A stretch of DNA of 64,000 nt from DASVUC01 sp036387255 (GCA_036387255.1 DASVUC010000183.1:1-64000), one strand, 5' to 3'. Numbered from the stretch's first letter, positions 44,485 to 53,609 are shown. The notes: generated from the letters alone by a model not told the origin. Translations and numbers: made by a program.

Positions 44485-45702
44485 AGGAGATCTTCTCTCT
44501 TTTCTTGGGTTCAGGGCTCGGTCGAGGTTGCGCATGGCTTGGCGGAGGCGGTGTTCGTTTTCGACGAGGGCGATGCGGACGTAGCCTTCACCGTGTTCGC
44601 CGAATGCTCGGCCGGGGGCGAGAGCCACTTCGGCTTCGTCCATCATGCGCAGGCAGAAGTCGATGGTACCTTCGTCATTCTTGTAGTGGGCGGGGTTGAT
44701 CTTCGCCCAGACGAACATCGAGGCACGCGGCCTCTCATAGGTCCAGCCAAGTTTGTCCAAGCCGCGGCAGACTTCGTCGCGGCGCTGCTGGTAGATCGCC
44801 GATTGTTCTTCGGGCGTGTCGCGGCATTCGCGCATGGCGATGACGCTGGCAATCTGCACGGGGGCGAAGTGACCGTAGTCGTAGTAGCCCTTAATGGTCG
44901 CGAGCGCCTTGATCATCTCCGCGTTGCCGGCGCAGAAGCCGACGCGCCAGCCGGCCATGTTGTAGCTCTTGGACATCGTCGTGAATTCGACGCCGATTTC
45001 CTTAGACCCGCTGGCGGAGAGGAAGCTGGGCGCCTTGTAGCCGTCGAAGTTGATTTCGCCGTAGGCGAAGTCGGAGATGATCATCACGCCATGGCGCCGA
45101 CACAGCTCGATCGCTTTGTCCCAGAAGATCGGGTCAATCGTGAGGCTCGTCGGGTTGTGCGGGTAGTTGAGGATGAGGAGCTTAGGCGGCGGATAGAGGC
45201 CGGCGATGACGTTCTCGATGCGATCTAAAAACGCTTGATCATTACCCAGGGGGACGCGGATGACATTGGCGCCCGCCATGGCGGGGGCGTAGACGTGGAT
45301 GGGGAAAGCCGGATCGCCGACGACGGCGGTGTCGCCAGGGCCGAGCATCGCGAGACAGAGGTGGGAGAAGCCTTCCTTGGAGCCGATGGTGGAGATAATT
45401 TCGGTTTCGGGATCCAACTCCACGCCGAACTTGGTCTTGTACTTCTTGGCGACTTCCTTGCGTAAGCCGGCGATGCCGTTTGAGACCGAGTAGCGGTGAT
45501 TGCGCGGATCCAGTGCGGCTTCGGACAGCTTGTTGACAACGCACTCGGGCGTTGGGTCGGTCGGATTGCCCATACCGAGGTCGATGATGTCGACGCCGGC
45601 GACGCGCTTCTCGTACTTCATCTTGTTGATGCGGCCAAAGAGGTACGGAGGGAGGCGCGAGATCCGAGGTGAGACGTCGATCTTAAATGGGGAGACTGAC
45701 AT
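44452..45702 (-). CDS. AlaC/DapL-like class I aminotransferase
   Basis: 416 residues with TGGAAAG before the ATG. PLP-dependent fold-type I: the Schiff-base lysine is in TMSKSYNMAGWRVGF, with the N-terminal RLPPYLFGRIN, the DIIDLGMGNPTDPTP region and the PHNPT loop, typical of the alanine transaminase (AlaC)/LL-diaminopimelate aminotransferase branch. It transfers amino groups between alanine or LL-DAP and 2-oxoacids; which one is undecided. The last 17 or so residues (RRSPPSPVPGRGQG) are encoded by the dispersed hairpin repeat, which replaced or extended the normal C-terminus. Confidence 0.9.
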   Translation of the reverse strand: MSVSPFKIDVSPRISRLPPYLFGRINKMKYEKRVAGVDIIDLGMGNPTDPTPECVVNKLSEAALDPRNHRYSVSNGIAGLRKEVAKKYKTKFGVELDPETEIISTIGSKEGFSHLCLAMLGPGDTAVVGDPAFPIHVYAPAMAGANVIRVPLGNDQAFLDRIENVIAGLYPPPKLLILNYPHNPTSLTIDPIFWDKAIELCRRHGVMIISDFAYGEINFDGYKAPSFLSASGSKEIGVEFTTMSKSYNMAGWRVGFCAGNAEMIKALATIKGYYDYGHFAPVQIASVIAMRECRDTPEEQSAIYQQRRDEVCRGLDKLGWTYERPRASMFVWAKINPAHYKNDEGTIDFCLRMMDEAEVALAPGRAFGEHGEGYVRIALVENEHRLRQAMRNLDRALNPRKERRSPPSPVPGRGQG

Positions 45703-45737
45703 GATCTTTCCACGATCGAGAGACTAAAGGAAACGCG

Positions 45738-46949
45738 TTAGCGCGTATCGCCCACCGCGGGGGCGGGCGTGGGAACGGGGGTGAGCGGCTCGATGCCGGA
45801 CGGCGGCGGGAGCGCTGGCCCGTCGGGCGTCTTTTCCTGGTCGCGCTGCTTCTGGAACTGCCGCTTTACATCGTCGCTGTTTTTCACCTGCTCGCGCTGA
45901 GCCAGACGCTTTTCAAGCTGCGCCTTCAGTGTCGGATCCTCAACGACAAGGACCTTGATCGCCTGGTCCTGGATGCTCTGGCGGAGCTGCCGGATCGTAA
46001 GCTGCGTGGCGCGGTCGTACAGCTCGCGGCGCACGCTGTCTTTGACGTCGTCAAACTTCACCACCTTCGGCTTGTTGCGCTTCTCGAGCTTGATCAGGAT
46101 ATAGGCGCCGTTGGCTTGCACGATCTCCGAGACTTGTCCGGGCTCGAGTGCGAAGGCGGCGTCTTTGAATGAATCTGGAATGCCTTGCACGTCGCGGCTG
46201 AACGGAGCGAGCTTCCCTCCGTTGACCTTGGCGGCTTCGCTGCGGCTCATGTCGCGCGAGACCGCTTCAAAGTCTTCGCCGGCGTCAAGGCGCTTGCGCG
46301 CCTGCTGGATCTCGGGAATCGTCGCGCATTGGATGAAGCGGCACTCGACCGTCTCGCCGTACATAGCGTCGAACGCCTGCTTGAGCTGCTCTTCGGTGAT
46401 CTTTCCGGCGAGCATTGGCTCGGCAATCCTGCGCAGGTAGACATTGGTTTCGATGACGAGGTTGAAATCCGCTTCGCTCTGGTGCTGCGATTCGAGGAAC
46501 TGCTGAAAGCCGCGCTCGTTGTCCTGGGTCATCTCCTGGGTCAGGCGGTCGACCTCGGCCTGGTTGTTCTTCTCCCTGGCTTTGTCGATCTTGTCCTGGA
46601 GCTTCTCATTGGAGTCCTGGAACATTTTGAAGATGGTGTCATTGCGCTCGGCAACCAGATCCTGTGGCGAGACGGTCACCTTGTTCTGGACGGCCGTCTG
46701 CTTGGCGAGCTCGAGCTGCACGAGTCGGAGCAGCACATTCAGTCCATATCCCTCCACGAGCGGTTTCTGGAGCTGCCCCATGCTGATCGGCGAGCCGTTG
46801 ACGTGCGCGATCACCGCGTCGGGGGTGACCGATGAAGCGCTCGCCGGCGCGATCGATGGCCCGGTGGGCACGGGCGCATTGGCGCCGCGAAGCACGAACG
46901 TGGAAGCGAGAGCGAGACCGACTGCTGTGCCGGCGAGAAACGTCTTCAC
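45738..46949 (-). CDS. Periplasmic SurA/PpiC-type peptidyl-prolyl isomerase
   Basis: 403 residues from a GTG with AGGAG six bases upstream; the longer frame to 47228 would collide with acpS and is implausible. Signal peptide (VKTFLAGTAVGLALASTFVLRGANA), SurA-type N-terminal helices (VNGSPISMGQLQKPLVEGYG), a PpiC parvulin domain at about 205-305 (VECRFIQCATIPEIQQARKRL, GGKLAPFSRD, FALEPGQVSEIV), and a Pro-rich C-tail. It helps fold outer-envelope proteins. Confidence 0.85.
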   Translation of the reverse strand: MKTFLAGTAVGLALASTFVLRGANAPVPTGPSIAPASASSVTPDAVIAHVNGSPISMGQLQKPLVEGYGLNVLLRLVQLELAKQTAVQNKVTVSPQDLVAERNDTIFKMFQDSNEKLQDKIDKAREKNNQAEVDRLTQEMTQDNERGFQQFLESQHQSEADFNLVIETNVYLRRIAEPMLAGKITEEQLKQAFDAMYGETVECRFIQCATIPEIQQARKRLDAGEDFEAVSRDMSRSEAAKVNGGKLAPFSRDVQGIPDSFKDAAFALEPGQVSEIVQANGAYILIKLEKRNKPKVVKFDDVKDSVRRELYDRATQLTIRQLRQSIQDQAIKVLVVEDPTLKAQLEKRLAQREQVKNSDDVKRQFQKQRDQEKTPDGPALPPPSGIEPLTPVPTPAPAVGDTR

Positions 46950-47078
46950 GGGTATCTCCTGCGGGAGGACAACTGAAGATCGAAGTATTGGAGGGGGTGC
47001 GGGGGGTGTCAAGGATTTCGCGCCGCCGCGCCGTCCGATATCTACGGGGCGAAGGGGCTTGCACCTATAATCCGGCTC

Positions 47079-47468
47079 ATGCCCATTCTCGGTCACGGGA
47101 TTGATATCGTGGAGACGTCGCGCGTGCGCAAGCTGGTGGAGGCGCACGGGGAGCATTTTCTCAATCGCGTCTTCACAGCCGCGGAACAGGCTTATTGCGC
47201 GAAGAGCAAGGCTCGGTATTACGAGCACCTAGCGGGGCGATTCGCGGCGAAAGAGGCGGTGCTGAAAGTTTTGGGGACCGGGTGGAGGGGAGGGATCGCC
47301 TGGACGGATATCGAGGTGACGAAGGAGGTTTCCGGGCAGCCGAGGATCGTGCTGAGCGGGGAATGCGAGCGCATCGCGCGGGAGATCGGGATTTCTCGGT
47401 GGCACATCAGCATCTCGCACATCGAGACGCACGCAACGGCGAGTGCGATTGGAATGCGTGGGGAATGA
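47079..47468 (+). CDS. acpS: Holo-[acyl-carrier-protein] synthase
   Basis: 129 residues. Transfers phosphopantetheine from CoA to the acyl carrier protein. Motifs: GHGIDIVETSRV (metal-binding Asp) and the catalytic RFAAKEAVLKVLGTG, with HISISHIETHATASAI near the end. Length fits AcpS. It is divergent from the PPIase-like gene with a 129-bp gap. Confidence 0.93.
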   Translation: MPILGHGIDIVETSRVRKLVEAHGEHFLNRVFTAAEQAYCAKSKARYYEHLAGRFAAKEAVLKVLGTGWRGGIAWTDIEVTKEVSGQPRIVLSGECERIAREIGISRWHISISHIETHATASAIGMRGE

Positions 47469-47534
47469 AGAGTGGTCTGGGGATGGTCTGGATCCCCGGC
47501 ACGAATTTCTACCCCGTCCGGTGAAACGTCGGTA

Positions 47535-47816
47535 TCAATGCTTGGCCCGGTCTTCCTTCTCGCCTTCCTCGTCTTCGTGCCGTTCGTGGTCGGCATGCTG
47601 GGGCTTCAGGGCTCCGATGTCGGGGTCCATGCCCTGAGCTTGCCGGCCGGCGGCGGTGTCGAAGCTGACCCCTGGCGGGATGAATTGAGCGGGCTCTTTG
47701 CACGTTGAATCGTGGGTGGATTGGGGGCCAGCGGGGACCTTGGCGGGCGACGGAGACTCACCGCCCGCAGTGGCGGGTGTGGTGCTTTCGGCGGGATGGT
47801 TCGTGCGGCCGCTCAT
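47535..47816 (-). CDS. Small disordered protein, translationally coupled to the gene upstream
   Basis: 93 residues. The ATG at 47816 shares its first base with the stop of the 197-residue gene (TGATG), implying translational coupling. The sequence is Pro/Glu/His/Asp-rich and low-complexity (ends ERHEDEEGEKEDRAKH), with no domain. The charged tail could bind metal or RNA, but this is speculation. Confidence 0.5.
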   Translation of the reverse strand: MSGRTNHPAESTTPATAGGESPSPAKVPAGPQSTHDSTCKEPAQFIPPGVSFDTAAGRQAQGMDPDIGALKPQHADHERHEDEEGEKEDRAKH

Positions 47817-48409
47817 CAACCCTTTCTGTTGGCGCGGCGACGGTTGGCGCGATGCTCGGATTCTTCTCGCGACGCTGTAACTTCTTCTTCGATGTTGATT
47901 TGACCGGAGGGGTGAGCGTGTGCGTCGCCGCCACTGCGATCGACGGTGGTTCCCCCGCGCACTTTTTTACCTGCGCCGACGCGGCCGCGCTTGGATTGGT
48001 TCTCGCCCTTGGCGGGTCCGCCGCTGGCGAATTCTTCGCTGCCGCCGGTGGTCCATTCGGGACCGGAGACGTTGGTGTCGGGGCCGCCCTGTGCGAGGCC
48101 GCGACCGTCAACGCCCACAACATCCGTGTCAATGTCACCGGCGCTGGCGCCGCCGGGGCCGGCGTTGGATTTACCGACGCCGCTCACACGGCTGGCCTGG
48201 GTGGAGCCACGATCCTGGCGTGGATCGGCTTCGTGCGACCCGCCGGGGCGGAACTTGATTTCGCGGCTCTTTCGGCGGGAGTATTCGGTCTTGGAGGAAT
48301 CGGCGGGGACGCCGAAATCCGTCTTGCCGCCGAAGCGTTTCGCGCTCTTCGGTGAGCTACCGACTTTGCCGCTGATCTTCTTGTTCTTGGTTCCGCCGGT
48401 TCGAGCCAT
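47816..48409 (-). CDS. Disordered basic Gly/Ser-rich protein
   Basis: 197 residues with a good GGAGG seven bases before the ATG. Low-complexity, Gly/Ser/Lys/Arg-rich (KNKKISGKVGSSPKSAKRFGGK, then GGASAGDIDTD and KGENQSKRGRVGAGKKVRGG), ending EHRANRRRANRKG. No known domain. The start-site quality and the coupled downstream gene support it being real. It may be a stress, nucleoid or RNA-associated protein; function is unknown. Confidence 0.6.
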   Translation of the reverse strand: MARTGGTKNKKISGKVGSSPKSAKRFGGKTDFGVPADSSKTEYSRRKSREIKFRPGGSHEADPRQDRGSTQASRVSGVGKSNAGPGGASAGDIDTDVVGVDGRGLAQGGPDTNVSGPEWTTGGSEEFASGGPAKGENQSKRGRVGAGKKVRGGTTVDRSGGDAHAHPSGQINIEEEVTASREESEHRANRRRANRKG

Positions 48410-48511
48410 CGTAAGACCTCCGTTACTTCTCCAAACTACCGAAGTTTCGTTGATTCTCGCTAGGGCGGAAATTCAGTACAAGTGGATGAGATCGCTTACA
48501 TGGAAAACGCT

Positions 48512-48892
48512 ATGAAGCACATCAACACGAGCAAGAAGCGCGGGATGTTTCAAGTAGTGTTGGAATCGCGTTCCGTGCAGGCGGCGATGATGACTTTGCA
48601 GAAGGGGCAGTCATCGTCGGATGAGCCGGAGAATGAGCATCCCAAGGCGGAGCAATGGATCTATGTGATCTCCGGAACTGGCCAAGCCATCGTCGGGAAA
48701 AAGCGCTCGAAGCTGACCGCGGGATCGCTGGTGCTGATCGAGAAGAACGAGGCGCATCAGATCAAGCAGACCGGGAATGAGCCGCTGGTGACGGTGAATT
48801 TTTATGCGCCGCCGGCTTATACGGAGGATGGGGAGGTGAGGCGTTCCGCGAAGAGAGGTGGGGGAATCATCGACGCCGTATTGGGGCGGTAG
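48512..48892 (+). CDS. Cupin-domain protein
   Basis: 126 residues from the ATG giving MKHINTSKKRGMFQVVLES; starts at 48500 (ATG) or 48482 (GTG) are alternatives. A single cupin barrel: motif 1 is near NEHPKAEQWIYVISGTGQA, motif 2 near KNEAHQIKQTGNEPLV. Metal-binding or sugar-binding roles are typical. Convergent with the IMPase gene. Confidence 0.8.
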   Translation: MKHINTSKKRGMFQVVLESRSVQAAMMTLQKGQSSSDEPENEHPKAEQWIYVISGTGQAIVGKKRSKLTAGSLVLIEKNEAHQIKQTGNEPLVTVNFYAPPAYTEDGEVRRSAKRGGGIIDAVLGR

Positions 48893-48906
48893 GCCTCTCT
48901 ACTGCT

Positions 48907-49929
48907 CTATGGCGCAAGGGGAGAGGGAGAATGTGTTTTGAGAAAGCGGGTCAGCAGGGGTTGAATGTTGTCGTGCAGTGCGCGGTTTGCGAAGCCGGCC
49001 CAGCTTAGGCCGGTGGTGGTGTCGAGAGGGCCGTCGAGGGCTTTCCCGAGGCCGTCGGTGAGGATGATGCCCGCTTCTTCGGCGATGAGCATCGTGGCGC
49101 AGTCGTAGGGGTGGCAGCAGAGGCCTTCCGGCTGGTTCTGCATCCGGTAAAAGAGAGGGCGCAGGTCGGCGTTGAAGCGGTCGTGACCAATGAGCAGCTC
49201 GTAAAACTGGCCACCCGTGGAGATGTACTGGTCATCGAAGACGGTGGCCTGGGTGACGTCGGCTTTGCCGATGAGTTGGGAGACGAGGAACTCCATGAGC
49301 TCGCTGGAGAGAACCTTCGTGGAGGGGAAGAAGTTGCTGACCGAGGCGAAGCCGTGATCGATGCCAGGGGCAGTGGAGGGTTGAATTTTCAGCGGCTCCT
49401 CGCGATTCATCTGAAGGTCGACGCGCACGCCTTGGGTGCCGGCGTTTTTGCTGGCCCAGAGCACGTCGGCGTAGCCCATCTTGCTGGTGGGGAGTTCCGT
49501 CATGACGGCGACTTGGATGTCGCGGAGGCGAGTTTGAGCGCCTTTATTCGGCGCGACGCCGACGAGAGACCAGGCGGCGCGCTTGTCGTACATCAGGCCG
49601 CGCGTGCCGTCGATGGGGTCGACGATAATGCGCAGCTTCGCATCGGATTCACGCGTTCCGCGCGGGAAGGTGACTGCGCCTTCGTTGCCGTGTTCATCGT
49701 GGAGTCCTTCAGCGACCAGGACGAGCGGCGTTTGGCGGCCCCACTCTTCGAAGAAGGTTTCCATGATCGGCTCGACATGCGTGTCCAAAGCGTAAATTGT
49801 GTCGGCGGCGGTGGAGCGGCTGACCTCGTGAAGAGCCGCTTCTGAGCGGGTGTGGATGAGGGTGGTGCGGACCCGCGTTTGGAATTCTCGAAGGCGGGAG
49901 ATGATAACTGGTGCGGATTCGGCGAGCAT
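48907..49929 (-). CDS. Inositol-monophosphatase-family enzyme
   Basis: 340 residues. The IMPase motif DPIDGTRGLMYDKR (metal Asp pair) and a distal CHPYDCATMLIAEEAGIIL (WDxAAG variant) are visible, with VLVAEGL as an altered first motif. It may dephosphorylate inositol, sugar or nucleotide phosphates. An AACCGGTT palindrome is directly upstream. A YhcH-family gene is next, 26 bp upstream. Confidence 0.82.
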   Translation of the reverse strand: MLAESAPVIISRLREFQTRVRTTLIHTRSEAALHEVSRSTAADTIYALDTHVEPIMETFFEEWGRQTPLVLVAEGLHDEHGNEGAVTFPRGTRESDAKLRIIVDPIDGTRGLMYDKRAAWSLVGVAPNKGAQTRLRDIQVAVMTELPTSKMGYADVLWASKNAGTQGVRVDLQMNREEPLKIQPSTAPGIDHGFASVSNFFPSTKVLSSELMEFLVSQLIGKADVTQATVFDDQYISTGGQFYELLIGHDRFNADLRPLFYRMQNQPEGLCCHPYDCATMLIAEEAGIILTDGLGKALDGPLDTTTGLSWAGFANRALHDNIQPLLTRFLKTHSPSPLAP

Positions 49930-49932
49930 GAT

Positions 49933-49944
49933 TGAACCGGTTCA
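49933..49944. promoter_or_regulatory. TGAACCGGTTCA palindrome at the IMPase-family start
   Basis: A perfect 12-bp palindrome with a central CpG lies three bases before the ATG at 49929, covering the expected ribosome-site region, between this gene and the YhcH-family gene. It looks like a LacI-type operator and could repress by blocking transcription or translation start. Confidence 0.4.
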
Positions 49945-49955
49945 GTCGCGGGGGC

Positions 49956-50405
49956 TTAGAGGCGGACCTTGATCACAACTTTTGTAACGCGCGCCGGAGC
50001 ATCCACCTGGAGTGACGGCATATGCACGTCGTGAGGGAGGAAGACAGCGAATTGGCCGGCGGAGAGGGTGAAGCGCTGGCCGGTGCCTTGGAAGAAGACA
50101 AGGTCGTTAACTTTGTCGTACGTTTCTGTGACGGTCATCGTGCTGATTGGTGCGATCCCGAACCGCTCGCCGCCGGTGACGATGTATTGAATATCAGCAT
50201 ATTTGCGGTGCGCTTCCCACTTCCCCTGCTCCGCAGGCTTGGTCTGGTACGACTGCACAATGGCGATCAGATCCTGCCCCAGGACTTCATGGCGCCCCTC
50301 ACCGAGGCGGTCGAACTCGTGAGCGTGGAGAAAGTCAAAGCCGCGCGCGAAGCGCTCGCCGAGGGCGTGGTAACTGCGGGCGTTGGCAAGCTCGTCCCAG
50401 ATCAT
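49956..50405 (-). CDS. YhcH/YjgK/YiaL-family (DUF386) protein
   Basis: 149 residues. The family signature is visible (KWEAHRKYADIQYIVTGGERF, FAVFLPHDVHMPSLQ), a beta-barrel cupin-type fold with a metal-binding His/Glu set. Family members are linked to sialic-acid and beta-galactoside metabolism. Its start overlaps the end of the TPR-glycosyltransferase gene by four bases (ATGA), suggesting one operon. Confidence 0.85.
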   Translation of the reverse strand: MIWDELANARSYHALGERFARGFDFLHAHEFDRLGEGRHEVLGQDLIAIVQSYQTKPAEQGKWEAHRKYADIQYIVTGGERFGIAPISTMTVTETYDKVNDLVFFQGTGQRFTLSAGQFAVFLPHDVHMPSLQVDAPARVTKVVIKVRL

Positions 50406-52180
50406 CGGGTCTTCTCCGCGTGCTCAGCGGCCTTGGAGCGCAGCTCGGCCTCTACCCGGACCATCAAGCCTGTCCAGTCATGCAATTTCGGCTGCCGGAG
50501 GAGGCGCATGGTGGGATACCACGGGGTATCTTCGCGGTTAAGCATCCAGCGAAAATCGGGGCCGTACGCGAGGAGCGTCCAGACCGGGCGGGCAAGCGCG
50601 CCGGCAAGATGCACCACGCTGGTGTCGACGGAGATTGTCAGATCGAGCGCTTCGATAGCGGCGGCGGTCTCCGAGAAATCGGAAAGCTCGTCGCCAAGGG
50701 GCGTGACTTCAAACGGAACTTGCTTGAGTGCGGCTGTGGGTTGACCTTTTTGCAGCGAGTAGAGACGGACGCCTTCAATGCGGGCGAGCGGTGCGAAATC
50801 CTCCAGGCGGGCGGAGCGGGCACGATCGTTCTGGTGCTGCGGGCTTCCAGCCCAGACGATGCCCACTTTTAAGCGGCTCTCACCGGCGAAGCGCTTGCGC
50901 CATCTCGCCACCCGAGCCGGATCCGCGGAGAGATACGGCACGTCCGCCGGGACGCGGTCGAGCGTCGTCTTGAAGACGTACGGGAAGCTGACCATGGGGA
51001 ACCAGAGATCGAAGACGGGTTCCTCATCGCCGCGGGAGAGGACGCGCTCGGCGCCTCTGATCGTCTTGAGCAGCTCCTTCACCTCCGGTGGGCAGACGAT
51101 CAGGATCCGCGCGCCGCGCTGCGCGAGCATCGGCACGTAGCGGACGAACTGGATCGTGTCGCCCACGCCCTGCTCGCTGTTGAGCAGCACCACTTTGCCG
51201 CCCACGTCTTCACCATTCCATCGCGGTTTTTCGGGGAAGAGCGAGCCTTTGAACGCCTGGCTTGCGAAGCGCGATTCGTACTCAGCGAATCCTCGTTCGA
51301 GCTCGCCCAGCGTGAGCAGGCCGAGGGAGCGGTTGGCTTTCATGTTCGGATCCTCCGGCCACTTCTCAGCCGCCCGCTCCCACCAGTGCATCGCCTCATC
51401 CGGTCGACCCATCTTGAGCAGCGTGAGGGCGAGGTTGTTGATGGCGTCGAAGTTGTTCGGCTCGAGCACCATCGCCTTCTTGTAGTATTCCGCGGCTTCT
51501 TCGAAGCGCGCCAGCATCTGGAGGACGTTGCCGTACGCAATCTGTGCCCAGGCATTATCCGGCTGACTTTCCGCGCCGCGGCGCGCGGGCTCCAGGGCTT
51601 GATCGATCCTTCCCTCCTGGCGCAGCGCATCGGACATGGCGGTGAGGGCATGGCCGGAGTTGGGATTCAGCGCCAGCGACCGCTGGAGGACTTCGATAGC
51701 CTTGGAGAAGTTCCCCTGCCGCGTGAGCACGACGCCCAAATCCGACCAGGCAGAGTGATTGTTGGGATCAAGGTTGACGACGGCGGCGAGGAAATTAGCG
51801 GATTCTCCGTCCTGATTGGTGGCTGCCGCGGCACGGGCTGCGCCGTAAAGCGCGTTGACGTCGCGCGGATCAAGGCGGATGGCGGTGCGGTAGCCGTCGA
51901 GAGCTTCGGCGGCACGGTCGGTCAGGGCGTAGACGTCTGCGAGATGCCGATGGAACTCAGCGATGTTGGGAAGGATCGCTACGGCTTTCTTGAGCAGCGG
52001 GACGGCGGCGTCGAACTCGCTGCGCTGCGCGAGCAGCACCCCGAGCAAGTGCAGGCCATCGGCCTGGTTGGGCTCTTGCGCCAGGGCCTGGCGGTACATT
52101 TGCTCCGCCTGCGCGACGTTGCCGCCGAGATGCTGCTGCAACGCCGCCTGCACCAAGTTCACCACTTCCGGAGCTGACAT
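50402..52180 (-). CDS. TPR and glycosyltransferase-family-9-like protein
   Basis: 592 residues from the ATG giving MSAPEVVNLVQAALQQHLGG. The N-terminal two thirds is a stack of TPRs (AEQMYRQALAQEPNQADGLHLLG and eight or so similar blocks to about 330). The C-terminal part has the GT9-like cores GVGDTIQFVRYVPMLAQRG, KVGIVWAGSPQHQ and LTISVDTSVVHLAGALARPVW. Such proteins glycosylate surface or periplasmic targets, or act in lipopolysaccharide or exopolysaccharide assembly. The acceptor is unknown. Confidence 0.85.
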   Translation of the reverse strand: MSAPEVVNLVQAALQQHLGGNVAQAEQMYRQALAQEPNQADGLHLLGVLLAQRSEFDAAVPLLKKAVAILPNIAEFHRHLADVYALTDRAAEALDGYRTAIRLDPRDVNALYGAARAAAATNQDGESANFLAAVVNLDPNNHSAWSDLGVVLTRQGNFSKAIEVLQRSLALNPNSGHALTAMSDALRQEGRIDQALEPARRGAESQPDNAWAQIAYGNVLQMLARFEEAAEYYKKAMVLEPNNFDAINNLALTLLKMGRPDEAMHWWERAAEKWPEDPNMKANRSLGLLTLGELERGFAEYESRFASQAFKGSLFPEKPRWNGEDVGGKVVLLNSEQGVGDTIQFVRYVPMLAQRGARILIVCPPEVKELLKTIRGAERVLSRGDEEPVFDLWFPMVSFPYVFKTTLDRVPADVPYLSADPARVARWRKRFAGESRLKVGIVWAGSPQHQNDRARSARLEDFAPLARIEGVRLYSLQKGQPTAALKQVPFEVTPLGDELSDFSETAAAIEALDLTISVDTSVVHLAGALARPVWTLLAYGPDFRWMLNREDTPWYPTMRLLRQPKLHDWTGLMVRVEAELRSKAAEHAEKTR

Positions 52181-52247
52181 GGGCGAGGAGTTTATCGACT
52201 GGCGGGTAAATGTTCGAACCTGGCGGGCGAACGGGCGGGCGGGACAT

Positions 52248-53609
52248 TCATTTGCCAATGCAGAAGGTGCCAAAGACACGGCCAAGAACGTCATCGGGGG
52301 AGATTTCGCCGAGCACGCGCCCGAGGGCGTCGAGTGATTCGCGGAGATCGAGGGCGAGGATTTCCGGACCGGCTTCGGGGACGTTCTGCTGGGCGCGGGC
52401 GAGTGATTCGCAGCATTCGTGGATGGCGGTGAGGTGGCGGGTGTTCAGGGCGAGCGAGGCCGTGGAAGCCGAGGAGCCGAAGGCGAGAGTGTCGAGCCGG
52501 TCGCGAAGCTGGTTCAGGCCATGGCCGGTCTTGGCACTGATGGCAAGATGTTCGGACGGAGCGGCAGGGAGCAGGTCGATCTTCGTGTAGACGAGCAGGC
52601 CGATGTCGCGCCCAACCCCGATCGGAGGGCGTGGGTCGGTTGCGTCCTGGACCAGGATAACCTGATCGGCCGTTTCCAGCGCACGCAGCGCCTGCTGCTG
52701 CATCCGGCTGGAAACATGCGCTTGAACATCGGCTGGGCGTTCAATCGCTTCGTCCAGGCCGGCGACGTCGGTGAGGCGGATGATGCCGCGGTGGAGACGC
52801 ACCTGCGCCGAGAGCACATCGCGCGTCGTCCCGGCAACATCGGAGACGACGGCGCGCTCCATTTCGGCAAGGGCGTTGAGGAGCGTGCTCTTGCCGGCAT
52901 TGGGGCGGCCGACGAGGACGACCGTGGGCTCATGGTTAAGGCGCTCGAGGCGGGCGCTGTTTTGCAGCAGATCGGCGAGCATGTTGCGCGCTTGCGAGAT
53001 CCGCTGGGCGGCGTCGCTGTCGCTGAGGAAGGATACATCCTGATCAGAGAAGTCGATGCCTGCCTCGATCAGCGCGAGGGTTTCCGCGATGAGGTCCACG
53101 ACCGGATGGAGACGCCTTGACAGTTCACCCGAGAGCAGTTGACGCGCGGCGCGAAGCTCCTGCTCGTTGCTGGCAGCGATGGTGGCGGCGACGCCTTCGG
53201 CCTGGGCGAGGTTCATCCGGCGCGAGAAGTAGGCGCGGGCGGTGAACTCGCCGGGGTCGGCTTGGCGGGCGCCGTGGGCGAGGAGTCGCTCCAGGATCAT
53301 GCGCGCCAGGAGCGGGTTACCGGGAACGTGGAGCTCCACCATATCCTGCCCGGTGTACGAATGGGGGTGGGAGAAGCGATAGACCCAGCAGGGAACATTA
53401 AGGTTTTCCAGACGGATTTGGGCGCGTGTGACTTGGGGGGCTTGTGGGGAGGGATGCTCGAGAAGTCGCGCCGCAATCCGGTGCGAGCAGCTGCCGGTCA
53501 TGCGAATGATCATCCGGGGCGCAGCGCCGGCGCTGGAGCTGATGGCGGCGATGGTGTCGTCGGTGTGCACGGGCGGCGCGTGCGAATCTTTCACTGGAAT
53601 TACTTTCAC
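52248..53609 (-). CDS. mnmE: tRNA modification GTPase MnmE (divergent)
   Basis: 453 residues from a GTG at 53609 (or a second GTG at 53594); no in-frame ATG lies before the conserved DDTIAAI. MnmE with MnmG makes 5-carboxymethylaminomethyl-uridine in tRNA. The formyl-THF domain and central helical region are followed by the G domain: P-loop GRPNAGKST, DVAGTTRD, and a C-terminal FCIGK with the required Cys. Odd points: G3 is DVAGLDE rather than DTAGLRE, G4 is TKID rather than NKxD, and the N-terminal ATPPGRGG-like motif is SSSAGAAPR. A real but divergent copy. Confidence 0.85.
   Translation of the reverse strand: MKVIPVKDSHAPPVHTDDTIAAISSSAGAAPRMIIRMTGSCSHRIAARLLEHPSPQAPQVTRAQIRLENLNVPCWVYRFSHPHSYTGQDMVELHVPGNPLLARMILERLLAHGARQADPGEFTARAYFSRRMNLAQAEGVAATIAASNEQELRAARQLLSGELSRRLHPVVDLIAETLALIEAGIDFSDQDVSFLSDSDAAQRISQARNMLADLLQNSARLERLNHEPTVVLVGRPNAGKSTLLNALAEMERAVVSDVAGTTRDVLSAQVRLHRGIIRLTDVAGLDEAIERPADVQAHVSSRMQQQALRALETADQVILVQDATDPRPPIGVGRDIGLLVYTKIDLLPAAPSEHLAISAKTGHGLNQLRDRLDTLAFGSSASTASLALNTRHLTAIHECCESLARAQQNVPEAGPEILALDLRESLDALGRVLGEISPDDVLGRVFGTFCIGK

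Noticed and set aside
45738..47228. Long version of the PPIase gene starting at 47228
   Set aside because: It would overlap acpS, lacks a signal peptide at its start, and the GTG at 46949 has a good ribosome site and a proper signal peptide.
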